Shown here piece by piece: positions 21,648 to 32,050 of a stretch of 64,000 bases of DNA. Source of the DNA: Armigeres subalbatus (Eukaryota > Arthropoda > Insecta > Diptera > Culicidae); assembly GCF_024139115.2 (NCBI RefSeq), contig NC_085140.1, forward strand, positions 334,611,953 to 334,675,952, written 5' to 3'. The notes beneath the pieces are model-generated. The model made no database searches, was not told where the DNA came from, and saw only the letters and a program-made list of their open reading frames with translations. A program made the translations under genes and the position numbers. Position 1 is the first letter of the stretch. Each line of letters begins with the position of its first letter.

Positions 21648-21941
21648 ACTAAGACGATATCCTATCCCAAGACAATCGTGGAGATGCAGAGGTATACTCG
21701 GTCTCTAGTAGCAACGAGAGTCGGACTAACAATCCTTCCATTCCTGTATGACCGTAAGGACGTGGCCGGCGCCGTTATTGACTTTAAATATTTGAGCTCC
21801 CGTAACGTGTACATTGAGGATGGGTAACTAATCCCAAGTCCCATTCATTGTGTTCTCTGTAAAATTTCGCAAGTTCAGTCAATCACGGAGTAGCAACTAC
21901 GAATTGTGCGGTCATAATGCTCATGCTCATGCTCATGCTCA
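21648..21941 (+). mobile_element. SINE/LINE-derived retroposon, 294 bp
   Basis: An exact 18-bp duplication ATGAAGCAATGGTGATTG (21630-21647 and 21942-21959) flanks it, and it ends in a (CATGCT)n tail. It corresponds to the 3' 290 bases of the longer minus-strand element at 8270-9528, so it is a 5'-truncated copy of the same family. The 60-codon frames inside have no known homology. Confidence 0.85.
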
Positions 21942-22026
21942 ATGAAGCAATGGTGATTGGTGGATATGATACATTTCTTAAAGAAAAGGTGCTTGCTCCG
22001 ATTAAGGCAAGGATTGATGTTATCCC

Positions 22027-22314
22027 GGTGTCCTCCTTAGCCTAGCGATAAGATGCGCGGCTATAAAGCAAGACCATGCTGAGGGTGACTGGGTTCGATT
22101 CCCGGTGCCGGTCTAGGCAATTTTCGGTTTGGAAATTGTCTTGACTTCCCCGAGGCATAATAGTATCATCGTGTTAGCCTCATGATGTACGAATGCAACA
22201 ATGGTAACTTGACTTAGAAACCTCACGGTTCATAACTGTGGAAGTTCAGAATGAACACTAAGCAGCGAGGCGGCTATGTCCCAGTGGGGATGTAATGCCA
22301 ATGAAAAAGAAGAA
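22027..22314 (+). mobile_element. Feilai-type tRNA-derived SINE
   Basis: Starts GGTGTCCTCCTTAGCC, has an A-box-like TAGCCTAGCGAT and a perfect B box GGTTCGATTCC (22092-22102), and ends in an A/G-rich AAGAAGAAG tail. The 11-bp duplication GATGTTATCCC (22016-22026 and 22315-22325) brackets it. I recognise the head and body as the Aedes Feilai family. RNA polymerase III transcription and LINE-mediated mobility follow from the class. Confidence 0.9.
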
Positions 22315-22779
22315 GATGTTATCCCTTCTTTAAACGTAGGTGGTTGCCCATGTCCGTTGTTGAATATGTCAATTGTGGATATGATTTCTTTTTTTAGACA
22401 TTTTGCTTAGACTTGTAGATATAACTTCTTCAATGAAATTAAATGGCGTCTTGTATGACTTAAAATGATATTATCCAATTGTAGATATGATTTAATTTTT
22501 GAAATGAAGTCTGCGTCTGGAATGAGACGAAGAAATATGATATCCATTCGATATCAGTTTGTTTGTGTTAGACAAATATGTTTTTTTTGATAAATAGTAT
22601 CCACCTTTCTGAAAATTGTTCAATATGTTGAATAATCCCTTTTATGAAAATTAATTATACCGCAAATCCCTTTATTAATAAATAATGCCAAATCCACGTT
22701 ATGCAAAATTGCCTTCTTTATATAATTTGTTTCTATTCTTTAGCCAACAATAACAATTGGAATTTCCAGTTTTACTATT

Positions 22780-22946
22780 TCTGGGGAATGGTGCATTCTG
22801 CATTCTGCCAGAATGTAATGGCAAATGGTCTATTCTGGGGAATGGCTTTCTGGCATATGGTCCATTCTGGCAAATGGGTTTCTGGCAAAAACCATTCTGG
22901 CAAATTGATTCTGGCAAATGGTTTTCTGGCAAATGTCATACAATCC
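22780..22946 (-). repeat. Right subterminal GCCAGAA repeats (inverse of left)
   Basis: TTCTGGCAAATGG and TTCTGGGGAATGG motifs repeat about nine times. They are the reverse complement of the repeats at 19288-19435 and complete the inverted ends of the same element. Confidence 0.75.
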
Positions 22947-22954
22947 CGGGATAT

Positions 22955-25033
22955 GCATATGCCAATCTAAACCGATTCAGCACATTTAGAAAGGCCTAGT
23001 TAAGAATTTAAAATATAATCGAATCTATGAATCGTAGCCCAAAATTAAATTAAATCTATATCTCCTCCATCATTCATCATCATCAAATTAATGTTTTCAA
23101 TTCAATCGGATATCTGCTTGATTTGTGACTATTGCTGTCATTTCCTCCATCAGCAGACCATATTTTCCAGTCTTAACAGCCGGTCATAAATTTGAATTTA
23201 ATTAAAATCTCAACCCCAACAACATTCAAGGCCAGAGCAAAGTTCAGAGCTGTAACATTTCATTGCAATGCAATGATCATACATCGCTTTGCGAACGTAT
23301 GTTCGGTTGACATCCTTTTGGCAGTACCGCCGCTATAATAACATACGGAAAGATGTCTTCCACATTGTTGCGAATTGAGTTCGATCCAGCAACATTTGAA
23401 AGCCTAAAATTGAGCCACAATTCATGTTGATGGCCAGCCAACTTGTCGCTTCAATTATCGCAGTGGCGACCATTCGAAGCCATTGCCAGTATCCACTGCG
23501 AAGTAAGGATTCTGGCCGGCTGGCCGATGGCTCATTCTCCATTGGGCTAAGCGAAATGGGATGGACTGGTCGGTCATGATGAACAATAAATTTTAGCGCT
23601 CCCCATTTTGGAAAAGCCCTTCCAATGTTTCCATGCAGAACTGGTGGTGATGATGATGCCAAAAATGTTCAGAACCCTACTGTCTGATATGTCGGGTGGG
23701 CAATCCGACATTGGCGACAAATGAATAATAATGAATGAATGAATAAGTATGGATGTGGTGTTTATTGACAACGGTGGTGTGGCAGGGGCGCGGTAGTCAA
23801 GCATGGCTGGATGTCGGAATTGGACTTCATTGAAACTCAAACCAGTGGGCGTGTGACAACTAAACTTGATTACTTTAATTTATGTCATTGTGAGTGAGCT
23901 ACACATTCTCTAAAAGTTTAACGTAAATGTGGTTTAAAAAAATGATAATGAAGATCATGTATTTATTGCTCAAGTGATTCCACTGGAGGATGTATACATA
24001 GTGCTGCATGGTTGCAAATACAAAGATCTAACATTTTCTTATAAAGTTTCACATCAGCAAACGTTATATTTGAAAGCACAATATATTACATGTGAACGAT
24101 TGAGGACCATTATGGAAATGAAAATTACCTACCAACAAACAATTAAAGCTGAATATGCTATAGAAGACTCTTTTTTAATGAGTGCTCTATCAGCTTCCAA
24201 TGTTTGTTTGGCTATACATCTCTAAAATCTCAGTTGTTTAAATCGATTTCAAAAAGTTAGCGTTCCATTGTGATTGATTCTCATTCATTAGCGCCCAGTT
24301 TTCATCCCATTTAATAAATGCCAGCTCAATGTGCCAAAATATTATCCTGAACAATACATCACCCGAGAACCCTTAGGCACACAACACCTGATATGGAGAT
24401 GCATTTATATCAATAAACTAGGAACAGGCCATTTTTTTTTTCAACCGCAACCCATGCAAGGTATGTACAATGCATCGCAAAACAAAATCCATCCCCCCTT
24501 TTGTGCATTGATGGCATTGAGAATTGCCGCCACCGTTATTTGGTGGGGATGAAGGGTTGAAGTGGGGGCAGGCAAACATATTGAATTATTGTAAGGCACA
24601 CCGCAGTGTTTATTTCGGGGCTTAATTAGTGCTAGACTAATGGAGCGTGGGTAAAATGTATCACTGACCGTCGAGTCGTCGGTGCAGTGAAGCAGTAGCG
24701 GTATGAGGAAGTGGTCCACGTATTTGAGCGAACCGAAGCCACCCTACGTGGAAACCAAGCAAGGGATGATGGTCTTGCGTGGGTGGTTATTCGATAGCAG
24801 CGGTATCGGTTCCCACCGGCTCGGCGATCAAACCAGATGAAGTGAAAGAGTGCGTTCTATAGGGTGCTGCTGATTTGATTGATTAGACAAATTGATGACA
24901 AGAGTATGTTACTCATTTATAAAGTAGGTACCTACTGTCTATATAATATAGTAATACTAGAAGTTCAGATATGCCTAAAGATTCTACTTCGTTTTTAAGG
25001 GAGCCGAAGATCAGAGGCCTAAGATTTATATAA
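22955..25033. other. Gene-free, repeat-poor DNA
   Basis: About 2 kb with no recognised transposon and no credible coding exon. A 109-codon minus-strand frame at 23333-23662 lacks any motif. This may be unique host sequence. Confidence 0.4.
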
Positions 25034-25036
25034 TTA

Positions 25037-25197
25037 GGGATCGTACACTAATTACGTAAGCACTTATGAGGGGAGGGGGGCCTGTCATTTTCTTACGCTC
25101 CATATAAATAAAAATAATAATGTGTATGGGAAAAATCTTACATGGTGGGAGGTTGAAGAGCCCTGAAAAAAAGCTTACGTAATTAGTGTACGGCCCC
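25037..25197. mobile_element. Tourist-like MITE (161 bp), TTA target duplication
   Basis: Inverted ends GGGATCGTACACTAATTACG... and its complement ...CGTAATTAGTGTACGGCCCC share 23 of about 25 bases and are bounded by TTA on both sides (25034-25036, 25198-25200). A three-base TWA duplication with G-rich tips is typical of PIF/Harbinger-derived MITEs. Confidence 0.7.
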
Positions 25198-25531
25198 TTA
25201 CATAGCAGTACAGAATATATGGGGACGCATGATACATCAACTTCGCACAGTTACAAGTAGTGAAAACGCTTATTCTTACAAAAATAACGTTTTACACAAA
25301 TTTACGGAATAAAAATTGGTACAAGCAGATACAAGACACCGTACTCGATATTGAACTAGGGAAGTAACGATATAGGGAACACATTTTCTCCAAAGTTTTA
25401 GAAGTTTTTCATATTAAGCATTGTTGTACAAACGTGAGGGAAGGGGATAGGCATCATAGGCCCTCCCTAGAAATTTGAAAGTGGTTTGAAAAAAAAAAAA
25501 TAATGAAGTACAAACCGTTTTAAGGCAACAC

Positions 25532-25712
25532 ATAACTCTTTCATAATTGAAACAGATTTTACGACCGTGATTGTGGTGAATGATTTGTTTGTCGGCCTAG
25601 CGAATGGCTTTCAATCTAATGATTTTCAATTATCTTTCGATTATCTACTCCCTCATACTTTGAGTAGAAATGACCGATAAAGCCGATAAACAAATCATTC
25701 ATAACTCTTTCA
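25532..25712. repeat. Small inverted repeat flanked by 12-bp direct repeats
   Basis: ATAACTCTTTCA occurs at 25532-25543 and 25701-25712. Between them GAATGATTTGTTTGTCGGC (25578-25596) pairs with GCCGATAAACAAATCATTC (25682-25700). It could be a small insertion, but class and exact borders are unclear. Confidence 0.35.
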
Positions 25713-26225
25713 GGATGAAAACTGGTGGACCAAGGGTGTTTCAGGTTCAAGAAACAACTCCGGCCTGTCTCGATTCAACAAATGGTTGCCGACAGATCTC
25801 GGCTCGGTTCTAGGTTGGACTGCTTCTCGATCCTCTGCTCTCATTGGTCGTTGTGAAAAAAAAACTGATCCATGATGTTGTTTTCAACGTTTGGATTGCA
25901 TTTTTGTTTGTTCAATGGGTGTCCGACATCAAATAGCATCACGAAAAAAAAAACGCTGTATAAAATAACCTATTACGTAGTTTAGAGTGATTGTTTATAC
26001 TGTATTTTTTGCTGTCAAGATTTTTAAAATTTGGAAAAAAAATGTGTCGCGTCGCTGATATACGATTTTAAGATTTTGATGATTTTGCGCAAGCGCCTGA
26101 TGGAGAATCCACCACTCTCTCTCTAATCTGGACATCGGGATACAACTCGGAATCATGCAGCCAATGTTGAGTCGTGTGATTAATTGATGTTCTATTAGTG
26201 ATCACAATCACAAGCGTGTTGCGTC

Positions 26226-26357
26226 GTGAAAGCGTTTAAGCGGAAACCCAATGCTTCGGTTAGGGGTGTGGCCAAAAAGTTCGATCTGTCCAAGTGTTTC
26301 GTTCAGAAAGCCAAGGATCGGAAAGTACTTCAACCGAAAGACTCGCTATTCAATTGA
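26226..26357 (+). pseudogene. Possible Tc1/mariner transposase N-terminal relic
   Basis: The plus strand reads KPNASVRGVAKKFDLSKCFV, then QKAKDRKVLQPK and a stop at 26355-26357. The spacing resembles the first helix-turn-helix of mosquito mariner/Tc1 transposases. The DDE catalytic domain and inverted ends were not found, so this is a fragment at best. Confidence 0.4.
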
Positions 26358-26429
26358 TTTAAGGAAATACTATAATGTACTAGAAACGGAAGGGAATTTA
26401 TGGTACTTAAGTAATTACGATGCTGTTGT

Positions 26430-28090
26430 ACCCGTAACGCTGGGTAGATACCTCTTCGTGGTGTGTTACGGGGTAAGTTCTACCATGGTCACATTGCCAG
26501 CTACAGGCGCATCCTGACCCAACGAATACCTTCCCAATATCCAACTCCGTAGTACTTATTCCTTCTCTCTCTAGTGACGGTACAGATAAGCGTGGCCAGG
26601 AATAGTTATTCTAATGCTTTTGTCATTTTTGTCATAGATTGAAATTAAGGACTACACCCACCTTGATTTCTGATAGCAATCTGGACAGAGATTTCAAAGG
26701 AAACATGAGTATCACTAGTTTCCAGTCCACGAAATAATTTATAGTAATTTATTTATTTTCCATATTTCATTATACTTATTTTTCATATTTCACTCTATTT
26801 ATTTTTCATATTTTTACATTTTAATTTTTTAAGTTTCCATATTTTTATAATTTTATATTTTTACATTGTATATTTTTTTAGTTACGTATTTTAAACTTTC
26901 CAAATCTTACACTTTTATGTATATTATTTTTCTGTCTTAAAATTTTTATTTTATTTTGTTTTTATATTATCATATTTCTTTAAATTTAACATTACACCTT
27001 CTAATTTGATATTTAATGTTTTAATATTTTTAAACTTTTATATTTTGTATTTTCGTATTGTCATATTTTTATAATTTTATGTTATTAAACTTTCATATTT
27101 TAATATTTTTATGGTTTCCATATTCTTATATTTTTCCTATTTTTATACTTTTATATGCTCACATTATGATGCTTTTATATTTTTATATTTTCATGCCTCA
27201 AATTTGTTATTCTTGTATATGATCATATTTTTATACTTTTATGTTTTTAAATTTCAAATTCCGTATTTTAATCTTTTGTATTTTCATATATTTCATATCT
27301 TTTTGTACTCATATTTTTGGTCTTCATTTTTTAATTTCATGTTTTCATATTTTTATATTTTCATATAGCAATTTTTATTCTCTTATTACATTATATTTTT
27401 ATGTTTCTTATTTTCATATTATAAAATTTTCATATTTTCATGCTTTTATATATTTATATTATTGTATTATGTACCTTCATATTTTCATGATTTAACATTT
27501 TCATAGTACACTACAAAACATCCCAGGAATGAAAGCTTCACAACCTACCATGTAACCTTTATGCAGACGACGTCCTGGCACATGACCTGCTATCTGATAC
27601 TCATAGCATTTTAAATAATAATTAAATTCTTTACAATTTCCAGCTTCTTCTACAAGAGATGTACATCCCGAGTTAACTTTGGCTCCTAGTTGATGTTATA
27701 TTCTACAAATATATATAAAATTTGATATAATTTCTTATTATAATGTTATTCATTTCACTACATATTTATATACAACTACCAAAATAAGAACTTAAAAAGA
27801 ACGCGGTGCGTATGGTACGGTATGTCCACGCATCCTTCAACCCCTGTAGATTCGTGATATGTATCATGTTGAAGTGACTACTTGAACACGATACATCTCG
27901 AAGAATAATCTCTGCGGCAAACATAACGCAGTGGGCCTGGCCGCTTTGAAGTTTATGTCATACCACTGGTATGCTGTACGCCTCAATATTGACAAGAAAA
28001 ATTATTGGACGTCATCTAACTCAATGATTTTCCAGGATGCTTTCTTTGTACTGGCTGCGTTTGTGTTCGATTAGATTAGATTAGATTAGA
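26430..28090 (+). mobile_element. Retroposon with 23-bp target duplication and ATTAG tail
   Basis: An identical 23-bp sequence (TTAAGTAATTACGATGCTGT...) occurs at 26407-26429 and 28091-28113. The segment ends in (GATTA)n immediately before the right copy, giving the classic arrangement of a LINE/SINE insertion on the plus strand. The interior has a GC-richer leader (26430-26700), an extremely AT-rich core and a GC-richer 3' end. No reverse transcriptase was recognised, so it is non-autonomous or internally deleted. Confidence 0.7.
26750..27510. repeat. AT-rich TATTTTCATATTTTT low-complexity tract
   Basis: A degenerate run of CATATTTTTATATTTT-like words without a stable period. It gives Phe/Tyr/Ile-rich open frames (27111-27495) that are not genes. 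It forms the core of the retroposon at 26430-28090. Confidence 0.85.
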
Positions 28091-28113
28091 TTAAGTAATT
28101 ACGATGCTGTTGT

Positions 28114-28527
28114 TTACAAAACTGTCATTCTTAGCGATGTTTCACATTTCTCATCTCATATTCATTTTTTTACCATGGATGCTTCGACACCTGCGAGCGA
28201 AATGAATGTTTCCTGACAGACTAATGTAAAAAGTAGAAGGTTGTATCCGAGACACGACCGCCAATTGGACGTAGGATTACGTGAAGTGTAGAAGATTTAA
28301 TTTTGAAACTCTGAATATGTTTCTTGGTGCTGATTTTTGAAGATGGGGCTGTATATTCAATAAGGGTTGGAATATCCTCGGCATGTCGTATATCCTGGAA
28401 ATAAATGGGCGAAAACCCGATTGTCACTATAAACTTATTTCGGTTTATAACTATAAGCAGAGTATTAAAAAAACAGAAGATCGGTAAACAACAGCCTTAA
28501 CAACAACTTCCTCCATGAATATTTGGT
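28114..28527. other. Spacer, nothing recognised
   Basis: No coding frame or repeat of note. It precedes the minus-strand histone-type stem-loop. Confidence 0.4.
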
Positions 28528-28543
28528 GGCCCTGAAAAGGGCC
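28528..28543 (-). promoter_or_regulatory. Histone mRNA 3' stem-loop (minus strand)
   Basis: On the minus strand the sequence reads AAC-GGCCCTTTTCAGGGCC-ACC, a perfect 6-bp stem with a TTTC loop and the usual flanking A-rich and ACC bases of replication-dependent histone mRNAs. A purine-rich GGAGGAAG lies about 15 bases downstream, where U7 snRNA would pair. No intact histone frame precedes it, so the gene it served is lost or unrecognisable. Confidence 0.65.
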
Positions 28544-29173
28544 GTTTGTTTATGTTGGCTTGAAGCCTTTTGAAGTGATGTACGCCGTGGTCCCGATGAA
28601 TGTTAAAGGATGTATCAATCCACTGTTGGGCTGAATCTATAGAAAACGAAGAAAAGAACAAAATGGAAAGAATGTTTCATATTAAATACATTATATTCTA
28701 AATATAAATTTAGTTACCAAATACTCAAGTTTATACTGCAAACCGAAGCAGAATCTAGAGAAAAGTTCTATTCATTGCTACTGACCCCAATGTCAGCCAC
28801 TCGATAAGCTACCGCTAAAACGCGATAGACACCATCATGCGAATCAATTTTCGCAGCATCCCCCTCCGAAGAGCGCTTGCGCTGCTGCCAACGCCAAGCG
28901 ATAATAATTTGCACATTGAAGAAGTAAAAGAAGAAGAAGAAGAAGAAGAACCCCTGGTTATGTACGAATGCATTGGCACCGAACGAAAGAAAGGCGGAGC
29001 AAGCAAGCCGATGCCAATGATACGGCTCTCAAAGGGGCGGGGCCTCGAACTCCATGCAAACGTATTCTGACCAGCCGAAGTCTGATTTTCTCGGAAAATC
29101 GGCAGGACAATTACATCGCAGCGCCAACCAGAAATCACCCGCGGTGAAAAGACTGAGGCGAAACATTATCAAG

Positions 29174-29299
29174 GGCGTCTCATCGAAGGCGTCGAGTATT
29201 ATAAACAGCCTCATAAACGACATCTTCGTGCGTGTCGAGCTGGCCAAGCCCGCCGTTTCGGAGGGTTCCAAAGTCGTCACCAAGTAAGTCAGCTCCTAA
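29174..29299 (+). pseudogene. Histone H2B relic with internal deletion
   Basis: The plus strand reads GVSSKASSIINSLINDIF directly followed by ELAKPAVSEGSKVVTK, then TAA and VSS. These match two conserved H2B blocks, the alpha-2 helix region and the C-terminal helix. About 30 codons between them are missing, including the NKRST region. The final tyrosine of the KYTSSK end has become a stop. The sequence upstream in the same frame (29054-29173) no longer resembles H2B. A histone 3' stem-loop follows 33 bases after the end, at the normal spacing, so this was once a replication-dependent histone gene. Confidence 0.8.
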
Positions 29300-29331
29300 T
29301 GAATGAACGATGAAGTAGCTTCACTTAAAAC

Positions 29332-29346
29332 GGCCCTTTCAGGGCC
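29332..29346 (+). promoter_or_regulatory. Histone 3' stem-loop downstream of the H2B relic
   Basis: GGCCCTTTCAGGGCC, preceded by AAAAC and followed by ACA, is the histone stem-loop with one loop base missing. A purine-rich AAAGAGGAGAGG about 10 bases later resembles the U7-binding downstream element. Position right after the H2B relic supports it. Confidence 0.75.
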
Positions 29347-30412
29347 ACAGTCTCACTCAAAGAGGAGAGGAATTTTCGTACCGTGCACGCCGGAAATCAA
29401 CATTTTGAAATGAATTTCCACTACTGATGCCACTGTCAGCCAATTTAGGATTTGCCGCTGGAACACGATAGACATCATCCATTCTAATACATTGCTTTGC
29501 AATGTCTCCATGCAAGGAGCGCATCGGCTGCTACAGACAAAGAATTTTGCCCGTCACCAAGCGATTATGATTTGCATTTTTTGCAGATTTTTGTCTCGGC
29601 TCAACCTTCTCTCGTGTAAAAAGATGATTTTGTTTCCAATGACGCGCCTTTCCAATAATAAACAGCAAGTACACCGAAATCAGAGTCTTGGGAAAATCTC
29701 ATTTGACGCATCTCAATGATGTGAGACGTCATCATTGTTTACTTCCCGCAGTTTTAATAGATAGCAGATTCCAACTTTCTACCGTCGCCAAGCGGTTATG
29801 ATGTGCACTTTGAAGAAAATATTTCGGCTCTACCTCTCAATAGTACATTTGACAAGAATCGATTTTGATCCACAATGCGCCTTTCTAATCATTCATAGCA
29901 AACAAACGATAGTCCGTATCTTGCGTAAAAATTTCACTTTTCTGCTAAATAGTCACTATTAAGAAAACATTTTCAGTGACGCCACTGGTATCCGGGGACC
30001 GTAATCGCTGCCATTTTTGCAATCAACTCTTTCTTCTCATAAAATTTTGGTCCTGAGAAGAACCGATTTTCTTTCCAAAATGCGCCACTAACAGTAACTA
30101 AACGATAGTCCGAAGATTGTTGCTTTTGGCGATGGCCTCTCGATGTTCCACTTTCTGCTGAGACTGCTGCTACGGGCGTCATCGTTGTGCCCGCTCTCCG
30201 AGAAAATTTAGTTGAACTGAGGATTGGAGTCGAGCCCGTAGGTTGCACGATTTTGATGTCTGTGCTTGCGATGCACCTATGCGATTGGTTGGTTTACCGA
30301 TTTTCAGTGCCTAGTAAAATTCAATTTTTCAATAGTTCAGCACTTTGAATGCATTTTTTCGATAGTTGAGCAAAATCTTAAAGAGTTCGTCGATCGATTA
30401 ACACCAAAATCT

Positions 30413-32048
30413 TTAAAATCGGTTGAAAGGCGGCTGAGTTATTAGCCCATACTTCCTGACCACTTTTCGTGACGGTCTCAAATTTGAAACTGCAGAATGA
30501 CCCCCCAATGTTCCGGAAAGACGTAATCGTACGTCAAAAAAATCTATGAAGGTGATTTTCCAATCGTAAATATCAACTTCCAGAGCGTTGATCTTAGCCA
30601 AAGAGTTCGCTTTCTCATTTCCCAGGATCGAGCAATGAGAAAGGACCCAAGTAATGGTGATTGTGAATGACCGTTTTGATAGAACACTCAAAGATTTCCG
30701 TATCCACTCCATCTACTAAGCACTTCTGCAGCACCATCCTGAACAGGTCCGGAAACGCCAAAATCGCGGATTTTAGAGCCACATTTGGAATTCTATCCGG
30801 ACCCGGAGCTTTCTTCATCATCAAACCTTTCGCCACTGATAATAGCTCGTCATTGGAGACTTGCATACCTGCAGCGGTTACTCGGTCTTCATCTTCGTAC
30901 GGCGTACGCGGCCACGTCGTAGAACCATGCTGCGGGAAAAGGCCGTCTACGATGATCTTCAGCTTGTCCGGATCCATTCGTCACAGGACCCCTGATCTTC
31001 TTTGTCACGACTCGATAAGCGTTACCCCAAGAATCAGTGTCAGCTTCCCGACACAACTCCTTGAAGCAGTTGAACTTGCTGATTTGGATCGCCCGTTTGA
31101 AAGCCGCTCTAGCTTCACGGAAAACTATCTTTCGCTCCTCTCTGACCATTTCAGACCGTGCCCTCTGAACGTGTCTCCTTGTTCTGAGACAGCCAACGCA
31201 AAGGTTGGCAAGATTTTTGTTCCACCAGTAACTTGGCCGCCGGCTGTTCGTTGGCTCCAATTTCCTCGGCATCGTCGCATCGCAAGCCCTCGCATAGCAT
31301 TTCCGTCAGCTGGTCTGCGTCAAGGTTTGTAGCGTCGCTGTCGAGGTGCTTGAATAAAAAGATTCTTATCGAAGTCCTTCGTCTTCCATCTTCGCAGACT
31401 AGACCTTATCTCCCGTCGTACCATCGGCGTTCGTGTTCTAACACTATACCGGAACGCCTGGTGATTGCTATGAGGATAGTCTTCACAAACTCTCCAGTTC
31501 ATGTTCCTCGCCATCGACGGACTGCAGAACGTGACATCGATGATGGACTCACTGCCATATCTGCGAAATATACTAACGTTTCGTTTCCTAATCTGACTTC
31601 CAACTTTGCCAGCGCCTCCAGCAAACTGTAACCTCTGGCGTTAGTTAGTCTGCTTCCCCAATCCACTGCCCAAGCATTGAAATCGCCTCCGATTATCACT
31701 GATTTTCGGCCGATCAGCTTTTTCGTGAGTGAGTTCAGCATCCGGTTATACTGCTCCAAAGTCTACCTTGGGGGTGAGTAACAGCCACACACAAAGATCC
31801 CGTTAATATTGGTGATTACGAAACCCTCGCTTGAACTGTCTACCACCTCTTGGATATGGAATCTGCCCATCACATCCCCGTAGCATCCGCCACCCAGTTT
31901 CCGTTATCAGAAGGGATCCGGTACGGTTCAGCAATAATTGTCACGTCGCACATTGCTGTGTGGTGTCGTAATGATTGAGATTTAACTGGATGAACTCCAT
32001 TAATCTCGACCCGCCATCGCCTTCTTGTAGGCAGGGCATTGGAAGCCG
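30413..32048 (-). pseudogene. LOA-like LINE ORF2 relic (endonuclease, partial RT, RNase H)
   Basis: On the minus strand from 32048: LMEFIQLNLNHYDTTQQC, then IIGGDFNAWAVDWGSR and MNWRVCEDYPHSNHQAFRY (endonuclease), then RPSYWWNKNLANLC and FREARAAFKRAI (linker). KKAPGPDRIPNVALKSAI (reverse transcriptase start) follows, and after a large deletion WVLSHCSILGNEKANSLAK (RNase H). The order and the RNase H domain fit the LOA clade known from mosquitoes. Multiple frameshifts and loss of most of the RT make it dead. The 5' part of the same element continues beyond the TA-flanked insertion at 33330. Confidence 0.75.
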
Positions 32049-32050
32049 TA

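Larger units (their letters stand above)
19640..22350 (+). repeat. 52-bp minisatellite array, interrupted by three insertions
   Basis: The unit contains CTTGCCCGGATTAAGGCAAT, GGTGGATGTG and CCTTCTTTAAAA. Successive GCCCGGATTA occurrences at 19689, 19741, 19793 and 19845 fix the period at 52 bp. About 15 units precede the hAT insertion, and remnants lie between and after the insertions (21630-21647, 21942-22026, 22315-22350). Confidence 0.85.
19278..22946. mobile_element. Inverted-end element enclosing a minisatellite (3.67 kb)
   Basis: The left end GGTTGTATGACATTCGCC (19278) and the right end, read on the minus strand as GGATTGTATGACATTTGCC (22946), are inverted. Each is followed by 150-170 bp of short GCCAGAA/CCCCAGAA repeats in opposite orientation. 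Flanks CAGGATAT (19270-19277) and CGGGATAT (22947-22954) make a 7/8 candidate target duplication. The interior is a 52-bp array with three later insertions. No transposase is seen, and the superfamily is unknown. Confidence 0.6.
28785..30130. repeat. Diverged repeated blocks around the histone relic
   Basis: Similar blocks recur: CTGTCAGCCA...ACACGATAGACATCATCCAT-like at 28785 and 29433; GCCAAGCGATTATGATTTGC-like at 28900, 29555 and 29787; and TTTCCAAAATGCGCC-like at 29635, 29870 and 30077. Divergence is high. They may be old spacer duplications of a histone cluster. Confidence 0.45.

Noticed and set aside
27111..27495. Phe/Tyr-rich open frames suggesting a membrane protein
   Set aside because: They arise from the low-complexity TATTTTCATATTT tract.
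28545..28830. Histone H2A relic on the minus strand before the perfect stem-loop
   Set aside because: Its position is right for a divergent H2A-H2B pair and a short AACATTCA resembles the NIQ codons, but no convincing run of H2A residues could be read.
28837..29070. 77-codon frame with a glutamate run
   Set aside because: The run comes from a GAA microsatellite, and the frame ends before the H2B relic in another register.
30130..30248. Histone H1 N-terminus (MTPVAAVSAES...) on the minus strand
   Set aside because: Only weak compositional similarity near the histone relic; no lysine-rich tail or globular domain follows.
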